Shown: positions 8,005-16,456 of the stretch, piece after piece
How the letters are laid out: each line of letters starts with the position of its first letter
How positions within the stretch are numbered: position 1 is the first letter of the stretch
NCBI RefSeq assembly: GCF_013376045.1
Contig: NZ_JABMJG010000011.1
Span: 1-64,000, forward strand
Length of the DNA: 64,000 nucleotides
Direction: 5' to 3'
From: Variovorax sp. SG517
GTDB lineage: Bacteria; Pseudomonadota; Gammaproteobacteria; Burkholderiales; Burkholderiaceae_C
Translations under genes and position numbers: made by a program
Notes under the pieces: model-generated
The model's input: only the letters and a program-made list of their open reading frames with translations
Told to the model about the DNA's origin: nothing
Database searches by the model: none

Positions 8005-8135
8005 GTAATCGCGCAATGCAATTCCGGCGACCTGGAATTGAGCTGACGAGCGGCTGACCGGACGGCCCGCGGCGGAGCAATTCGGCGGACTTCGGCGCGC
8101 CGCCGCCACGTTTGCGAAGCTTTCCCGCAGGCTGC

Positions 8136-9362
8136 TCAGAGCCTGGAAAGCGGCAGCTGCATGTCGGCGAGCTGCTGCGGATCGACGCTGGTGCCGCGTT
8201 CGATCAGCCGCCGCGCAAAGCGCAGGTCGCGCGCCGAATTCGGGCCGAGCGCGGCGGCGACCTTGCAGCCGTCGATGAAGAACATGACGAAGCTGTCGCC
8301 CTGCGGGTCGCCGCGCATCACCGCCTGGTGTTGCGGCGCCGGCATGCCGAATATCTGGAGGTTGATGCCGTACTGGTCGGACCAGAACCACGGAAGCGGC
8401 TGGTGGTTCACCTCGATGCCGAGGGCGGACCGCGCCGCCGCAATGCCCTGCTCCTGGGCGTTCTGCCACGATTCGAGCCGCATCCGGCGGCCGGCGCGTT
8501 CGCAATGCCAGACGGCCACGTCGCCCGCCGCGAGGATGTCGGGGTCGGAAGACCGGCACTGCGAATCGACCAGGACGCCGCCTTCGCACGCGAGCCCCGC
8601 TTCTCGCGCCAGCTCGTCGTTGGCGACCAGGCCGATGCCGGCCAGCACCAGGTCGCAGGCCAGCGTTCGCCCGTCGCTCAGCGTCGCCCTCAGGCTCTCG
8701 CCATCCGCACCTTGTTCCAGCCGCTCCATGCCCGTGCCCAGCTCGACGCGAACGCCGCGCGAGGCGTGGAGCCGAAGCAGGTAGCCGGAGACTTCCGGCG
8801 GCACGGTGCGCTCGCACAGGCGCTCCATGGCCTCCACGACCGTGACATCGAGCCCTTTGCCGCGGGCTGTCGCCGCGACTTCCAGGCCGATCCATCCGCC
8901 GCCGACGACCAGCAGCCGCTTGCCCGAGACGAGCGCCGCACCCAGCGCGGCGGCGTCGTCGATGCTGCGCAGCGTGAACACGCCGGGCAGGCCCGCGCCG
9001 GGAATGGCCAGCCGCCGCGCCCGGCCGCCGGTGCACAGGATCAGCTTGTCGTACCGCACGGTCTCGCCGTCGCTCAGGTGCAGTTGCTTCGTCGTCCGGT
9101 CGATGCGCGTCGCACTCACGCCTGGCCGCCAGTCGAGGTTCAGCGCATCGAAGGCTTCGGGCTTCTGCAGGTGCGTGGTATCGGCCGGTGCTTCTCCGGC
9201 GAGCACCGACTTCGACAGCGGCGGGCGCTCGTACGGGCGATGGCGTTCGTTGCCGACCAGCACGATCCTGCCGCCGAAGCCCTCGGCGCGCAGCGTCTGC
9301 GCCGCCCATCCGCCGGCCTGGCCGGCGCCGACGATCGCGATCGTGCCGTCTTGCATGTGCAT
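8136..9362 (-). CDS. andAa: Dioxygenase ferredoxin reductase component (FAD/NAD-dependent, BphA4/AndAa type)
   Basis: 408 residues, the usual length for class IIB/III dioxygenase reductases. An N-terminal FAD-binding GAGQAG lies at 12-17, followed by the RPYERPPLSK block typical of BphA4/HcaD-type proteins. A second Rossmann fold for NADH (VVGGGWIGLEVA) is near residue 150, and the FAD contact ILAAGDVA lies further on. It moves electrons from NADH to the adjacent Rieske ferredoxin. It is the last gene of the alpha-beta-ferredoxin-reductase operon. A 408-residue reductase of this type fits the AndAcAdAbAa anthranilate system better than the NagAa type, but the aromatic substrate is inferred only. 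Confidence 0.85.
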   Translation of the reverse strand: MHMQDGTIAIVGAGQAGGWAAQTLRAEGFGGRIVLVGNERHRPYERPPLSKSVLAGEAPADTTHLQKPEAFDALNLDWRPGVSATRIDRTTKQLHLSDGETVRYDKLILCTGGRARRLAIPGAGLPGVFTLRSIDDAAALGAALVSGKRLLVVGGGWIGLEVAATARGKGLDVTVVEAMERLCERTVPPEVSGYLLRLHASRGVRVELGTGMERLEQGADGESLRATLSDGRTLACDLVLAGIGLVANDELAREAGLACEGGVLVDSQCRSSDPDILAAGDVAVWHCERAGRRMRLESWQNAQEQGIAAARSALGIEVNHQPLPWFWSDQYGINLQIFGMPAPQHQAVMRGDPQGDSFVMFFIDGCKVAAALGPNSARDLRFARRLIERGTSVDPQQLADMQLPLSRL

Positions 9363-9378
9363 GGCTTTGCGCTGCGGC

Positions 9379-9696
9379 TCAGCCCAGCGAGAGGAACACC
9401 CGTCCGCCCTCGATCTTCACCGGGTAGGAGCGGATCGCCTCGGTCACCGGCGCGCAGGCGGGCGCGCCGGTGCGCACGTCGAACCTGCCCTGGTGCAGCG
9501 GGCACTCGATCTCGTGGCCTTCGAGAAAGCCTTCGCACAAGCGGGCATGGCCGTGCGTGCAGATGTTGTCGGTGGCGTAGACGCTGCCCTCGACGCTGTA
9601 GAGCGCGACCTCCCTGCCGGCCACGGAGACGCCGATCACGTCGTCCGCCGGCACGTCGTCGAGTGCGGCGGCATCGGTCCATTGCAGATCACTCAT
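9379..9696 (-). CDS. andAb: Rieske ferredoxin of the ring-hydroxylating dioxygenase
   Basis: 105 residues from MSDLQWTD, the standard size. The Rieske [2Fe-2S] ligands are C46-x-H48 (CTHGHARL) and C65-x2-H68 (CPLHQGRF). It shuttles single electrons between the reductase and the oxygenase alpha subunit. It starts 8 bp downstream of the beta-subunit gene stop and is followed 16 bp later by the reductase gene. Confidence 0.88.
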   Translation of the reverse strand: MSDLQWTDAAALDDVPADDVIGVSVAGREVALYSVEGSVYATDNICTHGHARLCEGFLEGHEIECPLHQGRFDVRTGAPACAPVTEAIRSYPVKIEGGRVFLSLG

Positions 9697-9704
9697 GGCA
9701 GTCC

Positions 9705-10175
9705 TCAGATCGGGTAGATGACGGAGTTGGGGATCATCTCGCTGTCGTAAATGACCTGGCGCGAGGCGAACTTCAGGCCCTGTTCCGTTCGCACGACGAC
9801 GTCGATGTAGCGGCCCACGCTGAACACCGTCGAGAGCTCCGAGAGCTTGGTGCGGAAGACCGCATAGTTGGCCTCCGACTCGATGCGCCCCGGCTCGGCC
9901 TTCAGCACCACCGGCGCGCCCACCACGTGGCGCTGGTAGTACGGGTCGTGGAAGAGGGTCTCGCGGATGCCGTAGACGCGGTCCTTCAGCATGCCCTTGC
10001 TCTCGAAGGACAGCGTGGCGAGCGGAAAGCCGCGTTCGTGGTTCTCGCGCGGCTGCAGGCGGTAGCTGCAGTCTTCGGTGAAGAACTCGGGCCACAGCTC
10101 CCACTGGCTGGAACTCACCGCATGGGCATAGCCGGCATAGAGCTGCGAGAGCTCGAAGTATTCTTGGAAGTCCAT
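9705..10175 (-). CDS. andAd: Ring-hydroxylating dioxygenase small (beta) subunit
   Basis: 156 residues of the SnoaL/NTF2-like beta-subunit fold (SQLYAGYAHAVSSSQWELWPEFFTEDCSYRL near the N-terminus, SRQVIYDSEMIPNSVIYPI at the C-terminus). It has no cofactor site and serves to assemble the alpha3beta3 oxygenase. It starts 1 bp past the alpha stop codon, so expression is tightly coupled. It resembles the anthranilate/salicylate subgroup; the exact substrate class is not resolved. Confidence 0.85.
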   Translation of the reverse strand: MDFQEYFELSQLYAGYAHAVSSSQWELWPEFFTEDCSYRLQPRENHERGFPLATLSFESKGMLKDRVYGIRETLFHDPYYQRHVVGAPVVLKAEPGRIESEANYAVFRTKLSELSTVFSVGRYIDVVVRTEQGLKFASRQVIYDSEMIPNSVIYPI

Positions 10176-10176
10176 C

Positions 10177-11442
10177 TCAAGCCTCCATCACCTTGCGCCA
10201 GTACTCGTACATGCCGCGGATCAGCGTCTCGGTGACCATGTGGTCCGTGTCGCCGACCTCGCGGCCGCCGAGCTCGGCCAGCGTGCGGTGGAAGGGCTTC
10301 TGCTCGAAACCCTTCTGCGAGAGCTCGATTACCTCGCCGTCGTCGGCCGAGACGAAGCCCGCGGGGCCGAAGAGGTTGGCCTGCCGCAGCCGGCGCTGCG
10401 TCATTGCCTCGGTGTCGTCCTCGAAGCCGAAGTGCGTCCACACGAAGTCGAAGGCGCCGGGGCCGCTGGGCTGGATGTGCCGCGTCGAGACGCTGTTGAC
10501 CTGCTGCTGCAGGATCACGCTCGGGAAGAGCGTCATCATCACCGCCGTCGGGCCGCCCCACCAGGGCTCGGGCACGATGTCGAGGAAGCGGGGGTCGTTG
10601 AGCTGCATGCTTTCCTTGAAGCTCGACACCTGGGTCACCTGGTCCGCCTTGCCGCTCGCGCCGCGCGTGGAGATCATGGCCGCGTGGCGGTGGTGCCGGT
10701 CCATCTTCAGCTCCGACTTGTTGTCCGCGCGCCAGAGGCCGAAGGTCACGAACCAGGTGTGCAGCAGGCCCGGGTGGTACGGGTCCTTGATGTTCTCCTG
10801 CATGAGCTTCCAGTTGCCCGGAATGCGCTGGCGGTTGTAGCCCAGGATGGTGAGCTTGCGGCCGTTGAAGAGCCGGTCGAAGTAGCCCAGGATCTCGGGG
10901 CCCATGAAGTCCTCGAGCGACTCGACCTCGGGGTCGAAGGCCGCGAAGACCACGCCGCCGCGCCGCGCCACCTTCAGCTTGTTGAGTCCGTGGTCGGCGG
11001 TCTTGAAGTCGGCGGGCATGCCGCCGTTGACCTTGCCGTCCTGCTTCACGCCGCGGCGGAAGGGCACGCCCTGCAGGTCGCCCGTGAGCGTGTAGTTCCA
11101 CTGGTGATAGGGGCAGGTGAAGCCGCCTTCCTTGCGGTTGCCGTGCCGCTCGCGGCAGAACTGCATGCCGCGATGGGCGCACACGTTCTCGACGACGCTG
11201 ATGGAGTCTTCCGCGTCGCGCACCATGATCACCGAGCGCTCGCCCACCACGGTTCGCTTGAAGTCGCCGACCTGCGGGATCTCGGCCTCGAGGCCCACGT
11301 AGCTCCAGTGGCCGCGGTAGAAGAAGCGCTCCAGCTCCTGGCGGTGCTGGTCGGCCTCGGTGTAGGCCATGAAGGGAATGCGGCTGGTGCCCTGGCTTTC
11401 CCAATGGATCTTCCGGGGGAAGACCGCCGATGTGTCGTCCAT
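10177..11442 (-). CDS. andAc: Ring-hydroxylating dioxygenase large (alpha) subunit, anthranilate/salicylate type
   Basis: 421 residues. The Rieske centre ligands are C88-x-H90 (CAHRGMQ) and C110-x2-H113 (CPYHQW). The mononuclear iron site shows D220-x2-H223-x4-H228 (KDPYHPGLLH), including the Asp that links the two centres between subunits. It would insert both atoms of O2 into, or hydroxylate, an aromatic carboxylate. The ATG at 11442 has AGGAG at good spacing; an in-frame codon at 11526 would extend into the regulator's promoter and was rejected. Subunit sizes and the order alpha-beta-ferredoxin-reductase match the Burkholderia anthranilate 1,2-dioxygenase AndAcAdAbAa; salicylate hydroxylase (NagG type) is the main alternative. 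Confidence 0.85.
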   Translation of the reverse strand: MDDTSAVFPRKIHWESQGTSRIPFMAYTEADQHRQELERFFYRGHWSYVGLEAEIPQVGDFKRTVVGERSVIMVRDAEDSISVVENVCAHRGMQFCRERHGNRKEGGFTCPYHQWNYTLTGDLQGVPFRRGVKQDGKVNGGMPADFKTADHGLNKLKVARRGGVVFAAFDPEVESLEDFMGPEILGYFDRLFNGRKLTILGYNRQRIPGNWKLMQENIKDPYHPGLLHTWFVTFGLWRADNKSELKMDRHHRHAAMISTRGASGKADQVTQVSSFKESMQLNDPRFLDIVPEPWWGGPTAVMMTLFPSVILQQQVNSVSTRHIQPSGPGAFDFVWTHFGFEDDTEAMTQRRLRQANLFGPAGFVSADDGEVIELSQKGFEQKPFHRTLAELGGREVGDTDHMVTETLIRGMYEYWRKVMEA

Positions 11443-11522
11443 GTTCTTGTCTCCTGTGCTGCCCCTTTGGGTGAGGCAGCGTCTCGTGGGTGCGTCGATG
11501 ATCCCCATTCGGGCGTCATCGC

Positions 11523-11554
11523 TCAATAGAATGTGATCAATAGTTCATATTGAT
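11523..11554. promoter_or_regulatory. LysR-type operator between regulator and dioxygenase operon
   Basis: ATCAATA (11536-11542) and TATTGAT (11548-11554) are perfect inverted arms around a 5-nt spacer and contain the T-N11-A signature of LysR regulators. A further TCAATAG at 11523-11529 repeats the left arm 14 bp upstream and could be the activation half-site. The element sits 23 bp upstream of the regulator ATG and about 94 bp upstream of the alpha-subunit ATG. Confidence 0.65.
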
Positions 11555-11577
11555 TTCGAGAATGTAAGACGACGCGC

Positions 11578-12519
11578 ATGGAGCTCAAGGACATCGATCT
11601 CAACCTGCTGGTCGTCTTCCAGCAGCTGCTCGTCGACCGCAGGGTCTCGAAGGTGGCGAGCAGCCTGGGCCTCTCGCAGCCGGGCGTGAGCAACGCGCTC
11701 GCGCGGCTGCGCAAGCTCACCGACGACCCGCTCTTCCTGCGCACGCCCGGCGGCATGGAGCCCACGCCCTACGCGCAGCAGCTCGCCGAACCCACGGCGC
11801 GTGCGCTGCAGGTGATCCACGCGGCGATCAACAGCAAGGCCTCCTTCGATCCGGCCACCTCGAAGCGCGCCTTCACCGTCGGCATGACGGACATCGGCGA
11901 GATCTACTTCCTGCCCAGGCTGATGAAGGAGATCGCGAGGGTCGCGCCCCACGTGTCGCTCAGCACCGTGCGCAACACGGCGGTCAACCTGCAGGACGAG
12001 ATGGAGGCGGGCCACGTCAACCTCGCGATCGGCCTGCTGCCGCAGCTGAAGGCAGGCTACTTCCAGCGCAGGCTCTTCAAGCAGGACTACGTGTGCGTGT
12101 TCAGGCGCGGCCATCCGCTGGACGGCCGCAGGAAGGTGTCGCTCGATGACTTCTCGGCCGCCGAGCACGTGGTGGTGATCTCGGCGGGCACCGGCCACGG
12201 CAACGCGGACGAGTTCCTGGACCGCAAGAAGATCGTGCGCAAGGTGGTGCTGACGGTGCCGCACTACGTGGCGGTCGGCCACATCCTGCACGACTCGGAC
12301 CTCGTCGCGACGGTGCCCGAGAAGCTCGCGCAGGCGTTGGCCGGGCCCTTCGGCCTCTCCTACGTGCGCCATCCGGCGAAGCTGCCGGAGATCGCGATCA
12401 ACCTGTTCTGGCACGGCCGCTTCCACAAGGACCCGGCGATCGGCTGGCTGCGCTCGCTGATCGTCGGGCTGCACGGGGAAGGTGCCGCGGCGCGGGGGCC
12501 GGGCAGCAGGGACGGCTGA
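11578..12519 (+). CDS. LysR-family transcriptional regulator, NahR/NagR-like
   Basis: 313 residues. The winged helix at the N-terminus (MELKDIDLNLLVVFQQLLVDRRVSKVASSLGLSQPGVSNALARLR) and the effector domain (FTVGMTDIGEIYFLPRLM, GLLPQLKAGYFQRRLF, EIAINLFWHGRFHKDPAIGWLR) closely resemble NahR/NagR/DntR, which respond to salicylate-like compounds. It is divergent from the dioxygenase operon with an operator between them, so it very likely activates that operon with an aromatic acid inducer. The known Burkholderia andA operon instead has an AraC-type activator, so the pairing here is of interest. The last 15 or so residues are a low-complexity extension. Confidence 0.88.
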   Translation: MELKDIDLNLLVVFQQLLVDRRVSKVASSLGLSQPGVSNALARLRKLTDDPLFLRTPGGMEPTPYAQQLAEPTARALQVIHAAINSKASFDPATSKRAFTVGMTDIGEIYFLPRLMKEIARVAPHVSLSTVRNTAVNLQDEMEAGHVNLAIGLLPQLKAGYFQRRLFKQDYVCVFRRGHPLDGRRKVSLDDFSAAEHVVVISAGTGHGNADEFLDRKKIVRKVVLTVPHYVAVGHILHDSDLVATVPEKLAQALAGPFGLSYVRHPAKLPEIAINLFWHGRFHKDPAIGWLRSLIVGLHGEGAAARGPGSRDG

Positions 12520-12530
12520 TCCCGCAGCCG
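12513..12530. terminator. Short hairpin between convergent genes
   Basis: CGGCTG and CAGCCG form a 6-bp stem with a 6-nt loop spanning the 13-bp gap between the converging regulator and phospholipase genes. It lacks T-runs, so termination is only possible, not shown. Confidence 0.25.
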
Positions 12531-12532
12531 AT

Positions 12533-14134
12533 CTACAGCTGGTCCGTCGGCACGAACCACGAGAACAGCAGCAGCTGCAGCCGCGTCAGCATGCTCGAAT
12601 CGGGTTCGCTGTCGAGCACCTCGTTGTCGATGTCGCCGGTGCCCACCCACTGCACGTTCTGGCCGTCGGGCTTGAGGGTGACGCGGTAGACGCCCTCGAT
12701 GTCGTCGAGCTGGTAGGCGAAAAGCAGGGCCTGGGTCAGGTCGAAGCTGCGCACGCGCACGCCGAACTCGGTGTTCAGCCGGGCGGAGCGCGGGTCGAGG
12801 TTCATGGAACCGAGCAGCACCCACTGCCTGTCGACCAGCGCCAGCTTGGCGTGCAGCCGCCCGCGCGCCTTCTTGAGCAGCGTGCGGAACTGGTCGCTGC
12901 GCTTGAGCTGCTGCGTGCTCACCTCGTAGAGGTTCACGCCCAGCTTGAGCATGTCGACGCGGTAGCGGTTGTAGTTGATGTTGACCAGCGGCTCGTCGCT
13001 GTCGGCCAGCGAATTGGTGATGACGGTGATGCTCACGCCGAGCTCGCGGCCCATGCGGATGCGCTCCATGCCCTCGTCGCCCGGAATGAAGTAGGGCGAG
13101 ATCACCACCACGCTCGAGCGGGCCGTCGCCAGCATCTCGTGGAAGCGCTGCGCGAGCGGTTCGACGGGGTGGGCCATCACGCCCAGCGCCTTGTTGGGGC
13201 TGTCGGCGGAGGCGTGGGCCTCGGCGCGCATCCACTTGGCCTCGCCGATGTTGGCGAGCTGGGTGCCCAGGGGCGGGTCGCCGAGCACGTCGGAGACCGG
13301 CAACGCATCGGGCGGCGGGGCGTGGGCGGGGGAGGTGGCTTCCTCGAAGTCGTCCTTCAGCGCCTGCGGCGTGCGGCTGGTGCCGGCCACCCGCTGCAGG
13401 GGGTAGACCACGTCGCTGTTCCAGTAGGTGTCGAAGATGGCGGCGGATTCGGGCACCACGGGGCCTGCCAGGAGCAGTTCGAAATCGATGAAGTTCGCGC
13501 TGTCGCTGCGCAGGAAGTATTCGTCGGCAAGGTTGCGTCCGCCCGCGATGGCCATGGCGCCGTCGGCCACGAACAGCTTGTTGTGCATGCGGTGGTTGAG
13601 CCGGCGGAAGTCGGTGAAGAACTCCAGCCAGCGCCCGGAGGAGTGGTCGCGGGCGTTCACGAAGGGATTGAAGAGCCGCACCTCGGCATTGGGCTCGGCG
13701 GCCAGGCCGAGCAGCAGGCGGTCCATGCCGGCCGTGTAGAAGTCGTCGAGCAGCAGCCGCACGCGCACGCCGCGGCGGGCGGCGTTGCGCATCTCGCGCA
13801 GCAGCAGGCGGCCGGTCTTGTCGTTGCCGAGCTGGTAGGTCTGGATGTCGAGCGACGACCTGGCGCGGCGCATCAGCTCCAGCCGGGCATCGAGCGCGAA
13901 TGAGGCCTCGATCAGTGGCCGCATGCTGCTCAGGCCGTCGGGCGGGGTGTTGAGGTCAATGGCCGCTCGGCCCAGGTCGGTGGCCGGCGAGGCCGCGATG
14001 GCCAGCGTGGGCGGTTCGGGCGTGCGCGGAGGAAGGCCGGCGCAGCCGGTGAGCGCAGCGGCAGCCAGGAAGGCCATCAGCCGCAGAGCCGGACCACGCA
14101 GAGCGGGAAACAGAAGGGCGATGAGCTTGAGCAT
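12533..14134 (-). CDS. Phospholipase D-family (cardiolipin synthase C-like) lipoprotein
   Basis: 533 residues from MLKLIALLF. The hydrophobic N-terminus ends in a lipobox (LTGC), so the protein is probably lipid-anchored. Two HKD motifs mark the PLD superfamily: HNKLFVADG followed by GGRN, and HAKLALVDR followed by GSMN. The two-motif layout with the DIQTYQLGNDKTGRLL block resembles ClsC/YmdC, which makes cardiolipin from two phospholipids; hydrolytic PLD activity is the alternative. An earlier in-frame start at 14212 would place an Arg/Cys-rich stretch before the signal and was rejected. It stands alone, convergent with the LysR gene. Confidence 0.82.
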   Translation of the reverse strand: MLKLIALLFPALRGPALRLMAFLAAAALTGCAGLPPRTPEPPTLAIAASPATDLGRAAIDLNTPPDGLSSMRPLIEASFALDARLELMRRARSSLDIQTYQLGNDKTGRLLLREMRNAARRGVRVRLLLDDFYTAGMDRLLLGLAAEPNAEVRLFNPFVNARDHSSGRWLEFFTDFRRLNHRMHNKLFVADGAMAIAGGRNLADEYFLRSDSANFIDFELLLAGPVVPESAAIFDTYWNSDVVYPLQRVAGTSRTPQALKDDFEEATSPAHAPPPDALPVSDVLGDPPLGTQLANIGEAKWMRAEAHASADSPNKALGVMAHPVEPLAQRFHEMLATARSSVVVISPYFIPGDEGMERIRMGRELGVSITVITNSLADSDEPLVNINYNRYRVDMLKLGVNLYEVSTQQLKRSDQFRTLLKKARGRLHAKLALVDRQWVLLGSMNLDPRSARLNTEFGVRVRSFDLTQALLFAYQLDDIEGVYRVTLKPDGQNVQWVGTGDIDNEVLDSEPDSSMLTRLQLLLFSWFVPTDQL

Positions 14135-14271
14135 GAGGGCTGCCGACGCACGGGGAGCGTGCGGGCGGCATCGTAGCCGCTTCGCCTTCGCGCAGAAGAC
14201 GCAATTTCGCAACGCAACGCCCTTCGCTCAGGGCGGTGATTCGGGGAAGCGGAAATTTGTCACGCCTAAAA

Positions 14272-14286
14272 TGCGAATCGTTCTTA
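14272..14286 (+). promoter_or_regulatory. Candidate Fur box upstream of TonB receptor
   Basis: TGCGAAT-C-GTTCTTA fits the 7-1-7 Fur arrangement (TGATAAT-N-ATTATCA) at 9 of 14 arm positions and lies 25 bp before the receptor ATG in a short AT-rich stretch. Iron repression of the receptor and the following PepSY gene is the expected effect. Confidence 0.45.
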
Positions 14287-14311
14287 TTAATTTGTAGAGG
14301 AGCGGAGCGGG

Positions 14312-16426
14312 ATGAAGAGGTTGGTGGCGCGGCGCAAGGCTGCATCGGTGCTGGCGGGATGCCTGGCGATCTATACACAGCAACAGGTGCTGGCCCAGGC
14401 GACGAACGAGGCCTCGCTGCCGGAAGTGCGGGTCGATGCCGGGGCCGAGACGGCGACCACGCCGGTGATCGGCTACCGCGCGAAGAATGCGGTCACCGCC
14501 ACCAAGACCGACACGCCGCTCGCGGAGACGCCGCAGTCCGTCACGGTGGTCACCCGGGACCAGATGGTCGACCAGGGCGCGACCAACCTGCAGGATGCGC
14601 TCACCTACGCCGCCGGCGTGCGCTCCGACGCCTACGGCATCGACTCCCGCTCGGACGGCTTCCTGATACGCGGCAGCGAGCCGACGATCTACCTCGACGG
14701 ACTGCAGACCTACTCCTCCGGCTGGTACACCGCCACCGCCCGGCCCGACCCCTACACCCTGGAGCGCCTCGAGGTGCTGCGCGGGCCCGCGGGCATGCTC
14801 TTCGGCGCGGGCAATGCCGGCGGCGTGGTCAACATGGTCAGCAAGCGGCCCCAGCAGGAGGCGTACCGCGAAGTGGGCGTGCAACTCGGCTCCTTCGGCC
14901 GCAAGCAGGTGCAGGCCGATTTCACCGGCCCGCTGACGGCGGACGGCGACTGGTCGTACCGGCTGGTGGCGCTGCAACGCAAGGCCGACACCCAGGTCGA
15001 CTACGTTCCGGACGACCGCTCGCTCATCATGCCGTCGCTCACCTGGCGGCCGAACGCCGCTACCTCGCTGACGCTGCAGGCCCTGTGGCAGAAGGACAAG
15101 ACCGGCAGCACCGCGCAGTTCTTCCCGTGGCAGGGCACGATCCTGCCGAACATCAACGGCCCGCTGCCGTCGAGCCGGTTCATCGGCGAGCCTGGCGACG
15201 GGTACGACACGGAGCGCAAGACCTTCGGCTGGCTGTTCGAGCACAAGTTCGACGACCGGTGGACCTTCCGGCAGAACTTCCGCGCGTCGCGCACCTTCAA
15301 CGACTCGCACTACCACTACGCCGATTCCTTCTCGGTGCCTGGCGGCTGGTCGCTCGACCCGGTGGGCCAGCGCATGCTCGGGCGCTACAACGACAAGTCT
15401 CTGGCCTGGACCAGCATGTCGGGCATCGACAACCACGTCGAGGGCCACTTCGACACCGGCGCGGTGCGCCACACGCTGCTCGTGGGCGCCGAGTACTCCC
15501 GCCAGCGCCAGGACAAGACCGAAGGCTCGGTGTACAGCGCCATCGATGCCTATGCGCCGGTCTACGGCATCGGCTACGTGCCGGTCACCGAACTGGCGCG
15601 CAAGCCCCGCACCACGCAGCGCAATGCCGGCATCTACGTGCAGGACCAGATGAAGTGGAACAACTGGATCTTCGTGGCCGGATTGCGCCATGACCGCAGC
15701 ACGGCTGGCACGGCGGGCAGCGCATCGGAGACGACCAGCGCCACCTCGCGCCGCCTGGGCGTGATGTACACGCTGCCTTCTGGCTGGTCGCCCTACCTGA
15801 GCTACACCGAATCCTTCACCCCCCAGGCGGGCACCGACGTCGACGGCAAGCTATTCAAGCCGCTGCGCGGCGAGCAGGTGGAAGCCGGCGTCAAGTACCA
15901 GCCCCAGGGCTCGCCCACGAGCTTCACGGCCTCCGTGTACTCGCTGAAGGAAAAGAACCGCACGGTGTTCGACCGCACCAACCCGGACTACGGCCGGCAG
16001 GTCGACGCGACGAAGAACAAGGGCGTCGAACTCGAGCTCAAGACCACCCTGGCGCGCGACTTCGACCTCATCGCCAACTACACCTACATCGACGTCGATC
16101 ACAAGCTCACCGACACGCCGCGCAACCAGGTGTCGGTGTGGGGCAAGTACCGCTTCTCGATCGCGGGCGTGCCCGGCTTCTCGGCCGGCGCCGGCGTGCG
16201 CTACATGAGCGGCTTCCGCGACGTGGACGGTGCCAGCGCAGGGCCGTACGTCTCGTCGGTCGCCCTGCTCGACCTGATGCTGGCCTACGAGTCGGCCAAG
16301 TGGCGCTATGCCCTGAACATCAACAACGCGACCGACAAGACCTACTTCAGCACCTGCCTCGCGCGCGGCGACTGCTGGTACGGCGCGCGCCGCAACATCG
16401 TCGCCAGCGCGACCTACCGCTTCTAG
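14312..16426 (+). CDS. TonB-dependent siderophore receptor
   Basis: 704 residues. After the signal sequence comes a plug domain (DTPLAETPQSVTVVTRDQMVDQGATNLQDAL, FLIRGSEPTIYLDGL, LERLEVLRGPAGMLFGAGNAGGVVNMVSKRP) of the ferric-siderophore class, then a 22-strand barrel ending in the aromatic C-terminus ATYRF. It imports a ferric chelate across the outer membrane using TonB energy. FhuA/FoxA/FpvA-type receptors share this layout; the chelate cannot be told from sequence alone. A GGAG-type site precedes the ATG, and a Fur-like box lies just upstream. The next gene, 30 bp on, encodes a PepSY membrane protein often paired with such receptors. Confidence 0.9.
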   Translation: MKRLVARRKAASVLAGCLAIYTQQQVLAQATNEASLPEVRVDAGAETATTPVIGYRAKNAVTATKTDTPLAETPQSVTVVTRDQMVDQGATNLQDALTYAAGVRSDAYGIDSRSDGFLIRGSEPTIYLDGLQTYSSGWYTATARPDPYTLERLEVLRGPAGMLFGAGNAGGVVNMVSKRPQQEAYREVGVQLGSFGRKQVQADFTGPLTADGDWSYRLVALQRKADTQVDYVPDDRSLIMPSLTWRPNAATSLTLQALWQKDKTGSTAQFFPWQGTILPNINGPLPSSRFIGEPGDGYDTERKTFGWLFEHKFDDRWTFRQNFRASRTFNDSHYHYADSFSVPGGWSLDPVGQRMLGRYNDKSLAWTSMSGIDNHVEGHFDTGAVRHTLLVGAEYSRQRQDKTEGSVYSAIDAYAPVYGIGYVPVTELARKPRTTQRNAGIYVQDQMKWNNWIFVAGLRHDRSTAGTAGSASETTSATSRRLGVMYTLPSGWSPYLSYTESFTPQAGTDVDGKLFKPLRGEQVEAGVKYQPQGSPTSFTASVYSLKEKNRTVFDRTNPDYGRQVDATKNKGVELELKTTLARDFDLIANYTYIDVDHKLTDTPRNQVSVWGKYRFSIAGVPGFSAGAGVRYMSGFRDVDGASAGPYVSSVALLDLMLAYESAKWRYALNINNATDKTYFSTCLARGDCWYGARRNIVASATYRF

Positions 16427-16456
16427 AAACCTTTTCTTCGACAGAGCAGCCACGAC

